A DNA stretch of 64,000 nucleotides from Nothophaeocryptopus gaeumannii. Its lineage: Eukaryota > Ascomycota > Dothideomycetes > Mycosphaerellales > Mycosphaerellaceae. The first letter of the stretch is position 1, and each line of letters starts with the position of its first letter. The stretch spans positions 1-64,000 of the forward strand of contig JASISA010000023.1 in NCBI GenBank assembly GCA_031771865.1, read 5' to 3'. A program made the translations under genes and the position numbers. This document shows, in pieces, positions 31,367 through 42,162 of this stretch. The notes under the pieces were generated by a model. It was not told where the DNA came from. It saw only the letters and a list, made by a program, of their open reading frames with translations, and did not search any database.

Positions 31367-34238
31367 ATGGCCTCCGAGCCGCCTCCGACCAGCAATGCTG
31401 CCAAAACGCCCATGACGCCCTCCGAACTCCTCGACTACGTGAAGAAGGAACTCAACGCCGATGAGGAACGACAGGCCCAGGTCGCGGTCGCTGGGGCGGG
31501 TGACCTCTCGAGCGCGCCGGCGACGGGGTCGACGCTGGATCTCAGCCACAAGAATATCAGCGTCTTGCCCGCGGAAGTGGTATTGTTGATCAAGGACAAG
31601 GTTGAAAGGCATGTCGACGACATGGCTGGGCAACACGGGGCTGAAGACTGACCGCAGGACAGACTTGCACTTTCACACAATCCCCGAATATCATTACCCA
31701 TCGAAATTGCCCAATGCGACCGACTACGATATCTCAACCTAAGATGGAACAAGCTGAGGGCGTTCCCGGAAGCGGTAGGTCAAAATTTGTCTGTGGCGGG
31801 AGCGAACAGGGGCTGAGGTGTGACAGGTGCTTTCGCTGTCCAAGTTGGAGATTTTGGATATCAGCAAGAATGCCATTGATGGGATACCGGAGGACATCAA
31901 GAAGATGACCAACCTCAAATTCTTGGCTGTGGCTCGGAACCAGATCAGGAGACTTCCACTGGCGCTGGGTGAGATGAATCTGGTCAAGCTGAAGTTCGAC
32001 GAGAATCCCATAGAGTTCCCGCCTTTGGAGAGCCTGAAGCCGTCAACAGACCGTTCCATGATTGAATCGGAGAAGGATAAAGACATGTGCCAGCAAGTGA
32101 AGCGGTTCATGAAAGCAGCGGCCTTGCGGGAACGATTACGGACGAGCTCGGACGAAGACTTGAAGTACAACATGCCCTGTTTATTTGAGATCGAGAAGAA
32201 GATGAGCTGATTAAGTAGGGGCAATGTTGAAACACCCCGACCGCCGAAACGAAGTGCCACTGGAGGTCGCTTTCCCGTGCGACCCAGTATAAGTGGCATC
32301 GAGAATATTCAAGACCTTACGACCTCCGATTCCCCTCCCAATGCGCCTCCGCCGATACCGCAACGATCTCATGCTAGAGGCGTGTCTTCGACCGCGCAGG
32401 CGGCTGTGAAGAGTCCGGGTATTACGCCTTTGCTGACCAACGGGAGTGAGACCAGTCGCAGTCGGAGCGAGACGGTTGCCACGCCTGCTGGACTCCGCAC
32501 GAGACGACAAGGCTATGTGCCGCGCAAGAACAGCAATCTCAATTCTCTCAATGAGATGAATGCGCAGCTGTCCGCACGATCAAGTCAAGCACCTGCACTG
32601 ACACCGCCTCACTCACGGGCACCCAGTGCTGCATCAAACTATAACGGCTTTCTTGGAGTTGGCAGCGGCGACAGTAGCTCTGGCGCCGTGAGTCCACTCG
32701 ATGGACCGGTCAGTCGAGCAGTCCTGTCCCGGAAACTGTCAAGCTTGCCAGAAAGTCGAAATTCGAGACTACCGACCATCAACGCAATCAAGGCAGTAAA
32801 GCGCGTGTTGTTCATGCTATTTTATCTCCACCGACCAATCGCAGACGTAGCACAGCAATTGTCAACTGAGACGCCGAAAAGGACGACACTGGAGCGGTAC
32901 CTGTTCAGCGCTTACACGCAGGTCGAGGAACTGGACCGACTGATTGGCAGCGCGAACAACATGATGGAAGACAACATGGAAGTGGACAGCGCGATGCTCA
33001 CAGCCATCGTGCGAGCTGCTACAACAGCACTGCGCATGTTTGTGAACCTCATCAAGGAGCTGAATCGCAACAGGCAGCAGACAGTAAAGCGAGTCGACGC
33101 CTTTCACATTCGCTGTGTGATCAACACCGCCTACAGTACGATCATCGAGGCGAGGAACGTTTGTCACATGCTCGGCTTCCAGACTAAGCACCGCAACCCT
33201 CGAGATACTCTGAGAGTATCTACAGCATATAGCAGTCGGACAGTGACGCCGACGCAACCCAAGCCTGCTGGCAGTCGAAGACGAGGAGCGACCATTCTGC
33301 CAAGCGCGAATAGCGTCACGAATCTCCGAGCCATGCCTCCGCCTGTGCCTCTACATACGAATGGCAGTCGAAGCAATACCTTGACGTCCATGACCCCAGC
33401 CGCAACACCGCGATGGAATCAGTCATTCCCAGATCTCACTTCGCAGCATTTCCAACATCCTGGCCTACCTTCGCGTAGTAACACTATGCGCAGTACCATG
33501 ACCGAGACTGACGGAGAAGAGACTGCTGACCGAATGTACTTGAAGTTGAAGTCCTGCTGCGACCTCGCTTCATCGACACTCCCCAGCGTACGAGCAGACC
33601 TCGCCAACCGAAAAGGGAAAGAAGATCGCATCGGGCACCAACGAATCGCAGCCATGTACGCTACCGCGGTCAACAAGTGCGATTTTGCCATGGCCACCAA
33701 TAATAAGCTCTTGTCGCGACTGAAGGTCATGCGGGTCGGCGATCCAGCGCGGTATCAGCACGAGTTCAAGCAGATGGCCGAGAGCTTTACCAAAGACTGG
33801 GCACACTTTGCTGAGCAAGTAATGATACTGCATCGGGAGCAGCTGGACATTGGGAATATCAAGAATCACCTCAAGCCTCTGCAAGGCACCGTCCGAGATG
33901 TGACAAGAGCTGTCGCGCAATCAAGCTCACCTCCGTCTGGGCGGCCACTTCCATCAGCGAGCATCAGTGGCGCTTTTCCGTCGATGTTGAACACTGCTCT
34001 TGCGCAACAGCAGCAGCAACAGTCTGCTCAAGGAGTGCCACCTGTACCTGCCACACCATTGGGAGCTGCCCTTGGACCTGCTGTCCAGGCTACTGTGCAA
34101 TCTGTCCCGCCAACACCAACGACTGCGATGCATAGTCCTGACTATGCGTATGCGCCCGTCCCGCCGGGCCCTGCGTCTGCAGTATCCAGGACTAGGAGTG
34201 AGGTGACACTGCCGCTGCCGGGATATCCTAGACGGTAG
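31367..34238 (+). CDS. SOG2: RAM-network leucine-rich repeat protein Sog2
   Basis: Four exons, 31367-31608, 31663-31774, 31827-32164 and 32219-34238, give 903 residues. Sog2 is the LRR component of the RAM (Cbk1/Mob2) signalling network controlling polarity and cell separation. LRRs at about residues 55-175 read STLDLSHKNISVLP, LALSHNPRISLP, LRYLNLRWNKLRAFP, LEILDISKNAIDGIP, LKFLAVARNQIRRLP. A proline/serine linker (ETPRPPKR, NAPPPIPQRSHAR) follows, then the Sog2 helical domain (LSSLPESRNSRLPTINAI, VEELDRLIG, TALRMFVNLIKELN). A Gln-run and Ser/Pro-rich tail ends the protein. Intron 1 appears to start with GC (GCATGT) and end AG; the other two are GT-AG. All joins preserve the frame. Confidence 0.9.
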
Positions 34239-34710
34239 TATGAAGAGTAGGAAGCGGCTGCGCAAACAACGACCGTAACGAAGAATTGTAAATATACGAA
34301 ATGTACTTTCACGAAAACAACAAAAGCTGGGAGATGCGGGTGTGGTCGAGGGTACGGATAGAAACATATCCAAGACGGCCGCTCTATTGTAATATCAATG
34401 TCAATAGAGCATTTGCGCGTGTGGCGCACAAAAGCCTGGGAGGCACCTGTACGCGGTAGACCATGGCAATGGAAAGATGGGTCAAATATGGCGAGCAAAT
34501 TGGGCTTGTGCTTGATTTCGCTTCGTACTTCATAGCCGCCATGGCAGCTGGGACATCCTCCATTCATCATCATGACCTGAAGTCTTTCCCTGAATGCATC
34601 GCTCGACCATCGCCATGACAGAATCCACCGCACTGGCTTCACCTGTCCGTGCTCCACATTTGGCTGCCAGTTTGTCGAGTTTCGCAGAGGGCGCTCGTGA
34701 TGCGATGCGC
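34239..34710. other. Convergent 3' flanks of SOG2 and RPP1
   Basis: 472 bp between two convergent stop codons. A minus-strand frame of 220 codons crosses from SOG2 but has no recognisable content and is taken as chance. Confidence 0.4.
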
Positions 34711-35247
34711 TTAGTCGAAGAGACCGAAGCCCATGTCCTCGTCGGACTCCTCTTTCTCTGTAACAGTATGTCAGCACATATCCCAGATCCAGGCCACTCC
34801 ACATTGCGGGCAGCCATCGCTTGCGTCAAGTGTTGGTAGATTGTGAAAACTCACCCTCCTCCTTCTCCTCCTCAGCTGGGGCAGCAGCAGCGTCACCACC
34901 AGCGGCGGCGGCAGCACCACCGGCAGCAGGAGCGGCAGCAGCACCTCCACCAGCACCGACGGAAGTCAGGAGCTCCTTGACGTCCTTGCCCTCGAGAGCC
35001 TTGGCGAAGAGGGTGGTCCAGATGGGCTCGATTTCGGGGACCTTGGCGGCGGTGATGAGGGATTGGAGCTTGTCGGCCTTTATGTCAAGCACATGAGTTA
35101 GAAGTGGTTCAGCGAGCAAAGGCGGATTGGGTATGCGCAAGATTTGGGTTGATGTGGATTGTAGTGGTGTAGACGTACAGTTATCTCCAGACCCTCATCG
35201 GCGAGGATGAGGGCGGCGTAGGCGGAGGCGAGCTCGGCGGTCGACAT
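34711..35247 (-). CDS. RPP1: 60S acidic ribosomal protein P1
   Basis: Three exons, 35247-35179, 35077-34855 and 34757-34711, give 112 residues. P1 pairs with P2 on the ribosomal stalk and recruits translational GTPases. The N-terminus MSTAELASAYAALILADEGL is typical of P1. EIEPIWTTLFAKALEGKDVKE follows, then the Ala/Gly hinge, and an acidic tail ending in the universal DMGFGLFD. The last 16 residues sit in a 47-bp exon that is easily missed; without it the tail would read GEFSQ. Introns are 101 and 97 bp with GTACGT and GTGAGT donors. Divergent from the CUB1-like gene. Confidence 0.96.
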
Positions 35248-35747
35248 TGTGATTGATTGGATTGTTGGTGAGGAATGTAATGAGATGCCTAGCACGTTCG
35301 TACTGTCGTGAAGGACTTCTTCTCTGTCGGCGATGGGTAGTCAAAGAAGATCGGGTGCGGTGTCTCGCTTCAAGCCATGTCACTCTTGTGTGGGCTGGCT
35401 TTTTGCAAAGCCTTGGCAGCCGCGTCGGCGTGCGGATGCTACCGTCGCCGAGAAAACGCCAAGAGCGTCAAGGCCGAGATTCTGGAAGGAGCAGCCCCGC
35501 TGACTGACGAAAGGTGGGGATGGCGAACTGCTTCCTTCAAGCACGACTGACTTCTGACTTACTTGAGAGTTCCTTCCATCGCTGTTTGCTCTCTTTGCTA
35601 CTGCCGGGTGATACGCGTGATTAAGCAAGTGCCTCACTTCATATGGCTTTGTAATAATTGAGGCGACAACAACACTGCTACCACGAACACCACGTCCGCT
35701 CTCATATCGACAATACCATACTATAACCACAAACACAACCATCCACA
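35248..35747. promoter_or_regulatory. Divergent promoter, RPP1 / CUB1-like
   Basis: The 500 bp between the two starts hold the promoter of a ribosomal protein gene and of the CUB1-like gene. The 5' side of the latter is ACA/CAC-rich (35668-35745), as in many fungal leaders. No specific site is called. Confidence 0.4.
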
Positions 35748-37335
35748 ATGACCGACTCACCCTTCCAGCGCATCCCGCTGGATCCGAAAGAACAACCAAT
35801 CCTCGACCGCATCCTCATCATCCGCGATCACCTCTCTCTCCTCAAATCCGACCGCAGCACATACGTCAAATCCGCCGATGTCCAGAAATACTACAAAGGT
35901 CTGATTGAGCAAGTCGATCTCCTCAACCGCATCCGAGAATCGAAACGTGATGAAAAGAACCGAGTCGACACAGTGCTTGATGACTGTTTCCGCCTCATAT
36001 CGCTCTTCTTCTTGACTATCGGACGAAACCGAGAAGCGCCGGCAATATACAGCTGTGTGAGTACGGTGGATCGGCTGTTGAATCATTTGAAGGAGGCGGG
36101 ATTCTATTTGCCCAAGGATTTGGAGAGTATTTCGAGTCATTTGGACAAGTGGGAGCAGACGATTGAGAAAGGCAAGGACGAGCATTCGGCACAGCTTTTG
36201 ACGATGTTGAAGGCGAGGATAGATGTTTGTAATGCGACGCTCAGGGAGTTGCAGGCGCCGCTGGAGAAGATGACTCCGGAGCAGATGAGGACTTATGAGA
36301 AGTTGGTGTCGATATTGAGGAGTTTGTCGGCTTGCAACACGAGATCCAAGGTGGGTTTTCGCGTGTATCTCTCAAGGATTGATGCATGTGCTAATGGATC
36401 CTTAGTTCCCCGTCAAAGAGGTCAAGAACTTCGAGCAGCAATTACTGGACATCGAGAAAGGGCTCCACCAGACGCACGACTCACACGAAGGAAAGAGCGC
36501 ACAAGAGGTCTACACCGAGCGCCTCAGGTTGATCAATGAGTGCCAGGACTGTGTGCAAGATGGCGATACCACGATCAAGTCACTTCTGGCAAGATGTCTG
36601 CTCTGGGCTGAGATCATTGAGGAGAAGCAGGGCAAGATCGAGGAACGCTTCAAGGACCAGTTCGAGAAGCTGCTCAAGATCAAGACTGCTCTGGATCACA
36701 TGAACTTGACACAAGCCTGGTCATTGCGCGAGACCGACTTGTACGACTACCAGCGCCAACTTGACCGAATCGATGAATCGAGAATCGATGGCAACTTCGT
36801 TGATGCTGAAGGAAAGCCAGCCGATCTCCACGCCCAAAGGACGTTACTTTACCTCCTGCGAAAGAGCTACGCCTACATCTACCAGTACATCATCTCTTCC
36901 GAGCCGGTGTCCGAGGCACTCTTGCCCATCTACAATCAGCTTCAAACTTTGAAGAGATGCTTGGTCGAAGTCAAGAAGAATGGTGGTGTTGACTCTCCGC
37001 GCGAGCTGTACCCATACAGCATGAAACTCAGCTCTATCGACAACATGAAGAAGGATGGTAAGTTCATGATTGGCAGCGATATTCCAGAGGGGCAGGCCAG
37101 TGTCAACTCTCTTCTGGCCGAATGCTTTGACCTGGCATACGAGCTTCGCAGCGAGGCCGATGCACGGGCAGAGGAGCAAGGCGAGCCCAACAAGGAGAAC
37201 ATCAATGGCATCGGCGTGGGCACCAAGCCTAGCTTCAAATACGAGGGTCTTGAAGACGACGCGGCTATCAACGAGGAAGGCAACCAAAGTATCACTGACA
37301 TGGGACTTGCGAGAACGGTGACGAGGGGAGAGTAG
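35748..37335 (+). CDS. UPF0662/DUF2408 family protein (Cub1-like)
   Basis: Exons 35748-36350 and 36406-37335 (55-bp GTGGGT...CTTAG intron, branch GCTAAT) give 510 residues. The protein is helical and charged throughout: PFQRIPLDPKEQPILDRI, KSADVQKYYKGLIEQVD, GFYLPKDLESISSHLDKWE, CQDCVQDGDTTIKSLLARC. It ends with DLYDYQRQLDRIDESRIDGNF, RTLLYLLRKSYAYIYQYI and an acidic tail. These blocks match the fungal DUF2408 family, whose yeast member YPL260W (Cub1) has been linked to proteasome function and copper/bleomycin sensitivity. Biochemical activity is unknown. The splice join SK-FPVKEVKNFE is smooth. Confidence 0.86.
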
Positions 37336-37690
37336 TTCGGCAGCCGGGGAAGAAAGCAGATCGTGTGATTCTTGCGCATGGCGTCGATGGAGTTGACGTA
37401 AAGAGGTTGACAGGTATGATCTTGATACGACAGGGCCTGTTGGCAATGCACTTAACGGCTGGTGGCAGTTCTGAACTTAGGTTTGTTTTGAAGCATTTTC
37501 TTGGGCTGGAGAAAGACATGTGGCATGAGGTGATGGGATGCCGGAACAGTGTATAGGAGCCCCAGCATGACAGTATGGATGCATCTTTCATTTTATTCAA
37601 GCCGCTTTCCTGGTCCAAGCCGGCGACTTGTGGTGCATGAGATTCTGTCTCCTCCCACCGCGCTGAACTCTTTCACATGCTCACTCCCAA
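37336..37690. other. Convergent 3' flanks; nothing recognised
   Basis: 355 bp between the CUB1-like stop and the stop of the minus-strand hypothetical gene. Only short frames. Confidence 0.4.
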
Positions 37691-38184
37691 TCAAGAGCCT
37701 GTGAGATCTTGCACGGCATTGGATAGGATTCGCTCAATCTGCTTCAGGAGTGCTCGGTTGAGAGCAAAGTGCTCTTCCTTCTGCAGCATCACATGAATTG
37801 CTTCTTGCAATGTCGCCACGACAGAGGCCTGCATCTCGAGCTGAGATTTGGTCAAGTCTTCATCATCGTCTTCATCGTCCGAAGTCCTAAATATCTCGCC
37901 CCCTTTCCTTGTCTGTATTCCTTTCCGCAACCGTCCGGCGGCGTACATCGCGAACTTTCACTTCCTTCAATTTCGGACGAAGAGCAATGTCCCAATGGTG
38001 CGTTAGTGTTACGCGACGGATCTCTATTGTACGCATCGTGACAGTCGAGTCGGACCCTGGTGAGTGACGAAACCAGGCTCTCAGGGGCGTCGTCCAGCAG
38101 AGCTCCAAGAGAGCTTTCCCTTACTGAAGACATAGGCTCGCCCATGCGCGACCCATGTCCCAGCGGCGTTCTCTTTGTAACCAT
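37691..38184 (-). CDS. Hypothetical small protein, intron structure unresolved
   Basis: The minus strand has three gene-like peptides in different frames between 38184 and 37691. They are an N-terminal MVTKRTPLGHG...SVRESSLGALLDD, a basic RPKLKEVKVRDVRRRT segment, and a C-terminal acidic then helical part (TSDDEDDDEDLTKSQ, ATLQEAIHVMLQKEEHF, LKQIERIL) ending at 37691. They probably belong to one protein joined by one or two short introns (GTACGC near 37948 and ATTTAG near 37890 are candidates). I could not fix the joins, and the family is not recognised. It diverges from SKI8. Confidence 0.45.
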
Positions 38185-38436
38185 GTCGGCCGGCCACTGA
38201 GAGGCATAGCCTTGGTGTCATGACCCAACAAGTGGGTCGCGAGCGCAAGTCTGGAGGAACATCGTTGGTGGGAGTCTGTGCGCAGATTAGGGTTTCGGGA
38301 GCATGTGAAATTGCGGCGGTGACGTGAATTGAAGTTCTGCCCCACTTTCCAGTCCACCTCGAGTTCCATCAACACATCACCAAGAACACGCCGCATCAGC
38401 AATCGCTGCTCTCAAGGAGCAGCGCGGCGTCTCACA

Positions 38437-39475
38437 ATGGTCTGTCACGCGAACGCACTGATTTTACCCATACTGATCTACTCTCCAGTCCAAACAATAC
38501 CTCCAAACGCTCACCATCCCCGACTCGCATCCGACCGATGTCTTCTCGCTCGCCGTCACGCCCTCCCACCTCTTGACCGCATCCGGATCATCGAGTATCA
38601 AGATCTACAGCATCAAAGGTCAGACCATACATACCGAAAGCGCCGAAGACGAGAATCCATACCCGCTGGTGCAAACACTCGAGAAGGTCCACAAACTGGG
38701 CTGCCATCATATATGCGCCAGTCTGGATGGAAAAGCCGCAGCAAGTGTGGGGTTTGCGGGCGACCTAAGACTTTGGAAGTGCACTGAAGAGGGACAATGG
38801 CAAGAGAAGGGCGCAATCTTGGTGGCAGAGAAGAACGCCGGCGAGCACTGGGCGCCTGCACTGAGCGAGAATGGACAGTACCTAGCAGTCACAACCTCTG
38901 ACGGCCGCGTCAATGTCTACGATACCAACACTCTGTCCAACAATTCTGCAGAAAAGATCACACAGTACGAGACCAAAGGCTCCTTTGGCATGGCCGTCGA
39001 CATTTCACCAAATGGTGAAATGACTGCAACCGGTCATCAAAATGGCGCTATTTACATTTTCAACAACGCCACTAAGCGACTTGCACATTCGTTGTCAGGC
39101 CTTATCGACCCTGTACGATCGGTGAAGTTCAGTCCAGCAAACCGTTACCTTGCTGCAGCCGGAGACGCGAGGATCATCGCACTCTACGACACGCAAAGCG
39201 GCGAGCAGGTCGCAAACCTGACTGGCCACAGCTCGTGGATCATGAGTTTGGACTGGAACTGGAGCGGCGAGTACCTTTTGAGTGGATCCTACGACGGCAA
39301 GGCAAAGATCTGGAGCATCGAGAGGAGAGAGTGTGGGGCCACGCAGACCGAGAGCGAAAAGTGCCTGTGGGCTGTGAAGTGGCTATGGCACTCGCCGACT
39401 GCGAGGAACGAGATCTTCGTCACGGCCGGAGCTGGTCGGACTTTGGCGTTCTATCGCGAAGCGAGTGGAACGTAG
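38437..39475 (+). CDS. SKI8: Ski complex WD40 subunit Ski8
   Basis: The first coding exon is just ATG (38437-38439). A 49-bp intron (GTCTGT...CTCCAG, branch CTGAT) leads to exon 38489-39475, and the protein is 329 residues. Ski8 is the WD40 subunit of the Ski complex that feeds the cytoplasmic exosome; it also acts in meiotic recombination in some fungi. The start reads MSKQYLQTLTIPDSHPTDVFSL. Blades include HKLGCHHICASLDG, HWAPALSENGQYLAVTTSDGR, GMAVDISPNGEMTATGHQNG, PVRSVKFSPANRYLAAAGD, GHSSWIMSLDWNWSGEYLLS and SYDGKAKIWS. Reading through the intron would put a different N-terminus in another frame, so splicing right after ATG is the best model. Confidence 0.9.
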
Positions 39476-39624
39476 GCAGTGCCGGCTGATCCCTAATGAT
39501 GATTATGACGATACCCCAGATGGTTAAGGATTTTGTGCTGAACGCTGGCAAGGAAAGCTCTAAGAAGCCTTCAGCAATACTGAGATTGTCAAGAAGCTAC
39601 GTTACAGCAATGGCTATCCACATG

Positions 39625-40371
39625 CTAGACCAATTCCATCCCACGGACGAAGTCGTCGCTCTGTACGCGACGACTGAAGTTGTGCCGTCTACGTTTCGAC
39701 TTTGGGCTCTTAGGACTTGATAGACGTCGATACGGTGGCAGCCCAGCGTCATCTGGCAGTTTCGTACCGCTTCGGAGCCGCCTTGGAGATGTCGTCGGCA
39801 TTTGTGCTCTTGGGAACGCGCTACGCAAGTCTATTTCGCTTGCATTCGGTCCAAACAGTCCTCCGAGCGGAAGCTTGATACCAGAGGGCATACGGAAAAG
39901 GCTGCCTATCGGCAACTCGGGTTGCTCGAGATCATTGTCAGCGTCACCCTCGCCTACGTCGTAGAAGTCGGCTAGCTTTCGCCTTTTGTCTCTCTTCGGT
40001 CTGGCATCGGGCTCTTCCCTCTCTTCCCGCAGAATTTGATCCAACTTTTCGTCGCTGTTCTTCCTGGGCCCCTTCCTCGACACCGGAAACGGCAAATTCA
40101 AATTGGGAATCTCCTTTGCTGCGAACTTCTCCAGCACTTCTCTCGCTTTGCGGCCTAAGTAGTGTTGGTACAAGTCGATGAGCTCGTTTGGTCGAAGACG
40201 ATGCTTCTTCTCGAACCATGTATTGTGATCGCCAGTGAAGTAGTCTGGGTTGTGGTCCCGAGGATTTAGAGGCTCGCCAGTGGCTCGATTTCTGAGGATT
40301 CCTTTGGCGTCGATTGTGGACTTCATCGTGTAATGCTCATGGCTGCGTTTCTTTCTCCGAGGAAGTGTCAC
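39625..40371 (-). CDS. Hypothetical basic protein, 248 aa
   Basis: A single open frame convergent with SKI8 (150 bp between stops). The N-terminal third (LNPRDHNPDYFTGDHNTWFE, LRPNELIDLYQHYLGRKARE) is aromatic and helical and looks like a folded domain. The rest is highly charged, with KRDKRRK and a basic C-terminus (KSPKSKRRRHNF), suggesting a nuclear or nucleic-acid-binding protein. The frame has MTLPRRKKRS as start; MKSTIDAKG at 40326 is an alternative. I do not recognise the family. Confidence 0.55.
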   Translation of the reverse strand: MTLPRRKKRSHEHYTMKSTIDAKGILRNRATGEPLNPRDHNPDYFTGDHNTWFEKKHRLRPNELIDLYQHYLGRKAREVLEKFAAKEIPNLNLPFPVSRKGPRKNSDEKLDQILREEREEPDARPKRDKRRKLADFYDVGEGDADNDLEQPELPIGSLFRMPSGIKLPLGGLFGPNASEIDLRSAFPRAQMPTTSPRRLRSGTKLPDDAGLPPYRRLSSPKSPKSKRRRHNFSRRVQSDDFVRGMELV

Positions 40372-40615
40372 CTCTCTGCCGAAGTACGAAACTTGACGCG
40401 AAGCAGGACAATGGACAAAGCCTGAGGACGACGATCATTTCTGACTTTTTGAACGCCGGATGCGGACTTCCACTACTCAGTACTACAACCCAACAACTGG
40501 ATCCACTCCACATCGAACAAAGAAAATCGATCATACAGCGCAGTTCAATCTCTATACAAGATCTGACATCGAAGCAGAGATACGGTACAATACAAGACGA
40601 CTACAAATCAAAGGG

Positions 40616-41794
40616 CTATCTCGACCTCCGCAATCTCCACGGAGAACTGTCGCTCTTCCCAACTCTCCCTCCAACCACCCTCATGCTCGACTGTCGCCTT
40701 GCTGGGCGTGCCCGCGGATCAACATCCATTTCCTCGCTATCGTTATTGGACGCACTGTCCAACATCTCGCTAAGCCGCATCGCACGATTTGCATCTTCTC
40801 CCAGATCTGATAACTGCGATTCCTCGTCTTGTCGCTGAGTTTGATTGCGCCAAGTAGATGACCTGCGGCGTTCTCGCTCGGCTGCTTCATGCCTTTCACG
40901 AAGTTGACATTTGCGAGAGGCTTCTTCACGAAGGGTCTGAATGGTAGGCAGATCGTCTTGTCTCGCGGGACCACCGCCTCCAGGTCTTCCAGTTCCCCGG
41001 AAAGTGTAAGTCGGTTGCCAGTCTTCCTCATCCCGGTAGCGTGGTGGTGGAGGTCTAGCCCGAATTAGATCTTGGACATTGGGCGGCGCAGGTCGAGGTG
41101 GCATGCCTTGAACTCTGGACGGCCATGGCGGGTACTGATCCAAGTTCGCTTGGTTGCGAGGCACGCCCCTTCTCCGCGGCGAAGGATACGGTGGCGGCGG
41201 CGTCCTTGGAGTGGGAACGTCCTCAATGGCATTGATGAGTGCATCTCTCTGTCTCTGAGCAGCACTCCTTGTTTGCGAATATGACCTCCGACCAGCGCCG
41301 CCGGCTGGGGTAACGCTTGCTCTTCGACTGCCGTGGCGCGAACCTCTAGGGCTAGTATAAGCAGGCGGCGGAGTACGACTTCGAACCTCTGGCGCGTCAG
41401 CCAGCTCTTCCGCCAAGATTCTACTGTTGATAGCCCTCAGCCTCGCCATGTTGACAGCCGGATCATTTCTGATGTGCTCCACCAACTCTCCAATCCCAAA
41501 CCCCGTCCGTCTGGACAGCCACACAAAATGATCAGGTGGGAAGAATGGTGGGAAAATGTCATTTTCGTCGGCGTTGGGTTCCTCTGCTTGATTGCCTAGG
41601 AGACGACGGACCCGTCGGCGAATGAAGCCTGGTCGGGGAGGGTTGGCTTCGCGTTGAGCATGGAGGACTACCATAACGGCTTGGATCAATTCGGCGCTGT
41701 TCTGGTAGATTGAGAGGGTCGTTCCGGGAGCCCAGCCGCGCTCGCGGTCGTTACGGGCATTGTCGCTGGGGCTGAAGAAAAGGTATGGCGCCAT
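40616..41794 (-). CDS. Hypothetical proline/arginine-rich protein, 392 aa
   Basis: The start MAPYLFFSPSDNARNDRERG is chosen over a Met 6 codons upstream because of its context. The first 130 residues look structured (LSIYQNSAELIQAVMVVLHA, FFPPDHFVWLSRRTGFGIGE). The remainder is disordered, with repeated TPPPPYPSPR / RTPPPAYTSPRG-type segments that could bind SH3 or WW domains, a charged coiled region (RKCQLRERHEAAERERRR) and an acidic stretch. Not recognised; probably a lineage-specific fungal protein. Confidence 0.55.
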   Translation of the reverse strand: MAPYLFFSPSDNARNDRERGWAPGTTLSIYQNSAELIQAVMVVLHAQREANPPRPGFIRRRVRRLLGNQAEEPNADENDIFPPFFPPDHFVWLSRRTGFGIGELVEHIRNDPAVNMARLRAINSRILAEELADAPEVRSRTPPPAYTSPRGSRHGSRRASVTPAGGAGRRSYSQTRSAAQRQRDALINAIEDVPTPRTPPPPYPSPRRRGVPRNQANLDQYPPWPSRVQGMPPRPAPPNVQDLIRARPPPPRYRDEEDWQPTYTFRGTGRPGGGGPARQDDLPTIQTLREEASRKCQLRERHEAAERERRRSSTWRNQTQRQDEESQLSDLGEDANRAMRLSEMLDSASNNDSEEMDVDPRARPARRQSSMRVVGGRVGKSDSSPWRLRRSR

Positions 41795-42162
41795 GGTGGG
41801 CTTGGACTGCACAGTGCCACTGGAGTTTTGCCTACTTTAGGTGAACAATTTACAGACAGTCTGAGACGCCGCTCGAAATGGAGAATATGGATACATCCTC
41901 GCTGGTCTTTGTTCAGCCGGATCCGGCGACATCCTCGTTGAAGTGTGCTGTTGCCGCATCATTGGGAGATAACAAAGAGAATGAAATCTTTCTTTGTTCA
42001 TTGTCAACTTCGACCACCTGGACGCTTTGGGATTTCACTGTTAGCTCTCTTGTGTGCATGCACACTCGGATTACAATGACCATTTTGAGATCGACGAGTA
42101 GCGCGATGCACAGCACCTCACGACAGTATGGAGTAAGCTTCATGTGTTTCGCGGCCCACTTC
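41795..42162. other. Intergenic region; nothing recognised
   Basis: 368 bp between two minus-strand genes. A plus-strand frame from 41878 overlaps the end of the next gene and has no motif. Confidence 0.35.

Noticed and set aside
34142..34804. A 220-codon minus-strand frame between SOG2 and RPP1
   Set aside because: It overlaps the SOG2 C-terminus and the RPP1 last exon, and its peptide shows no family character.
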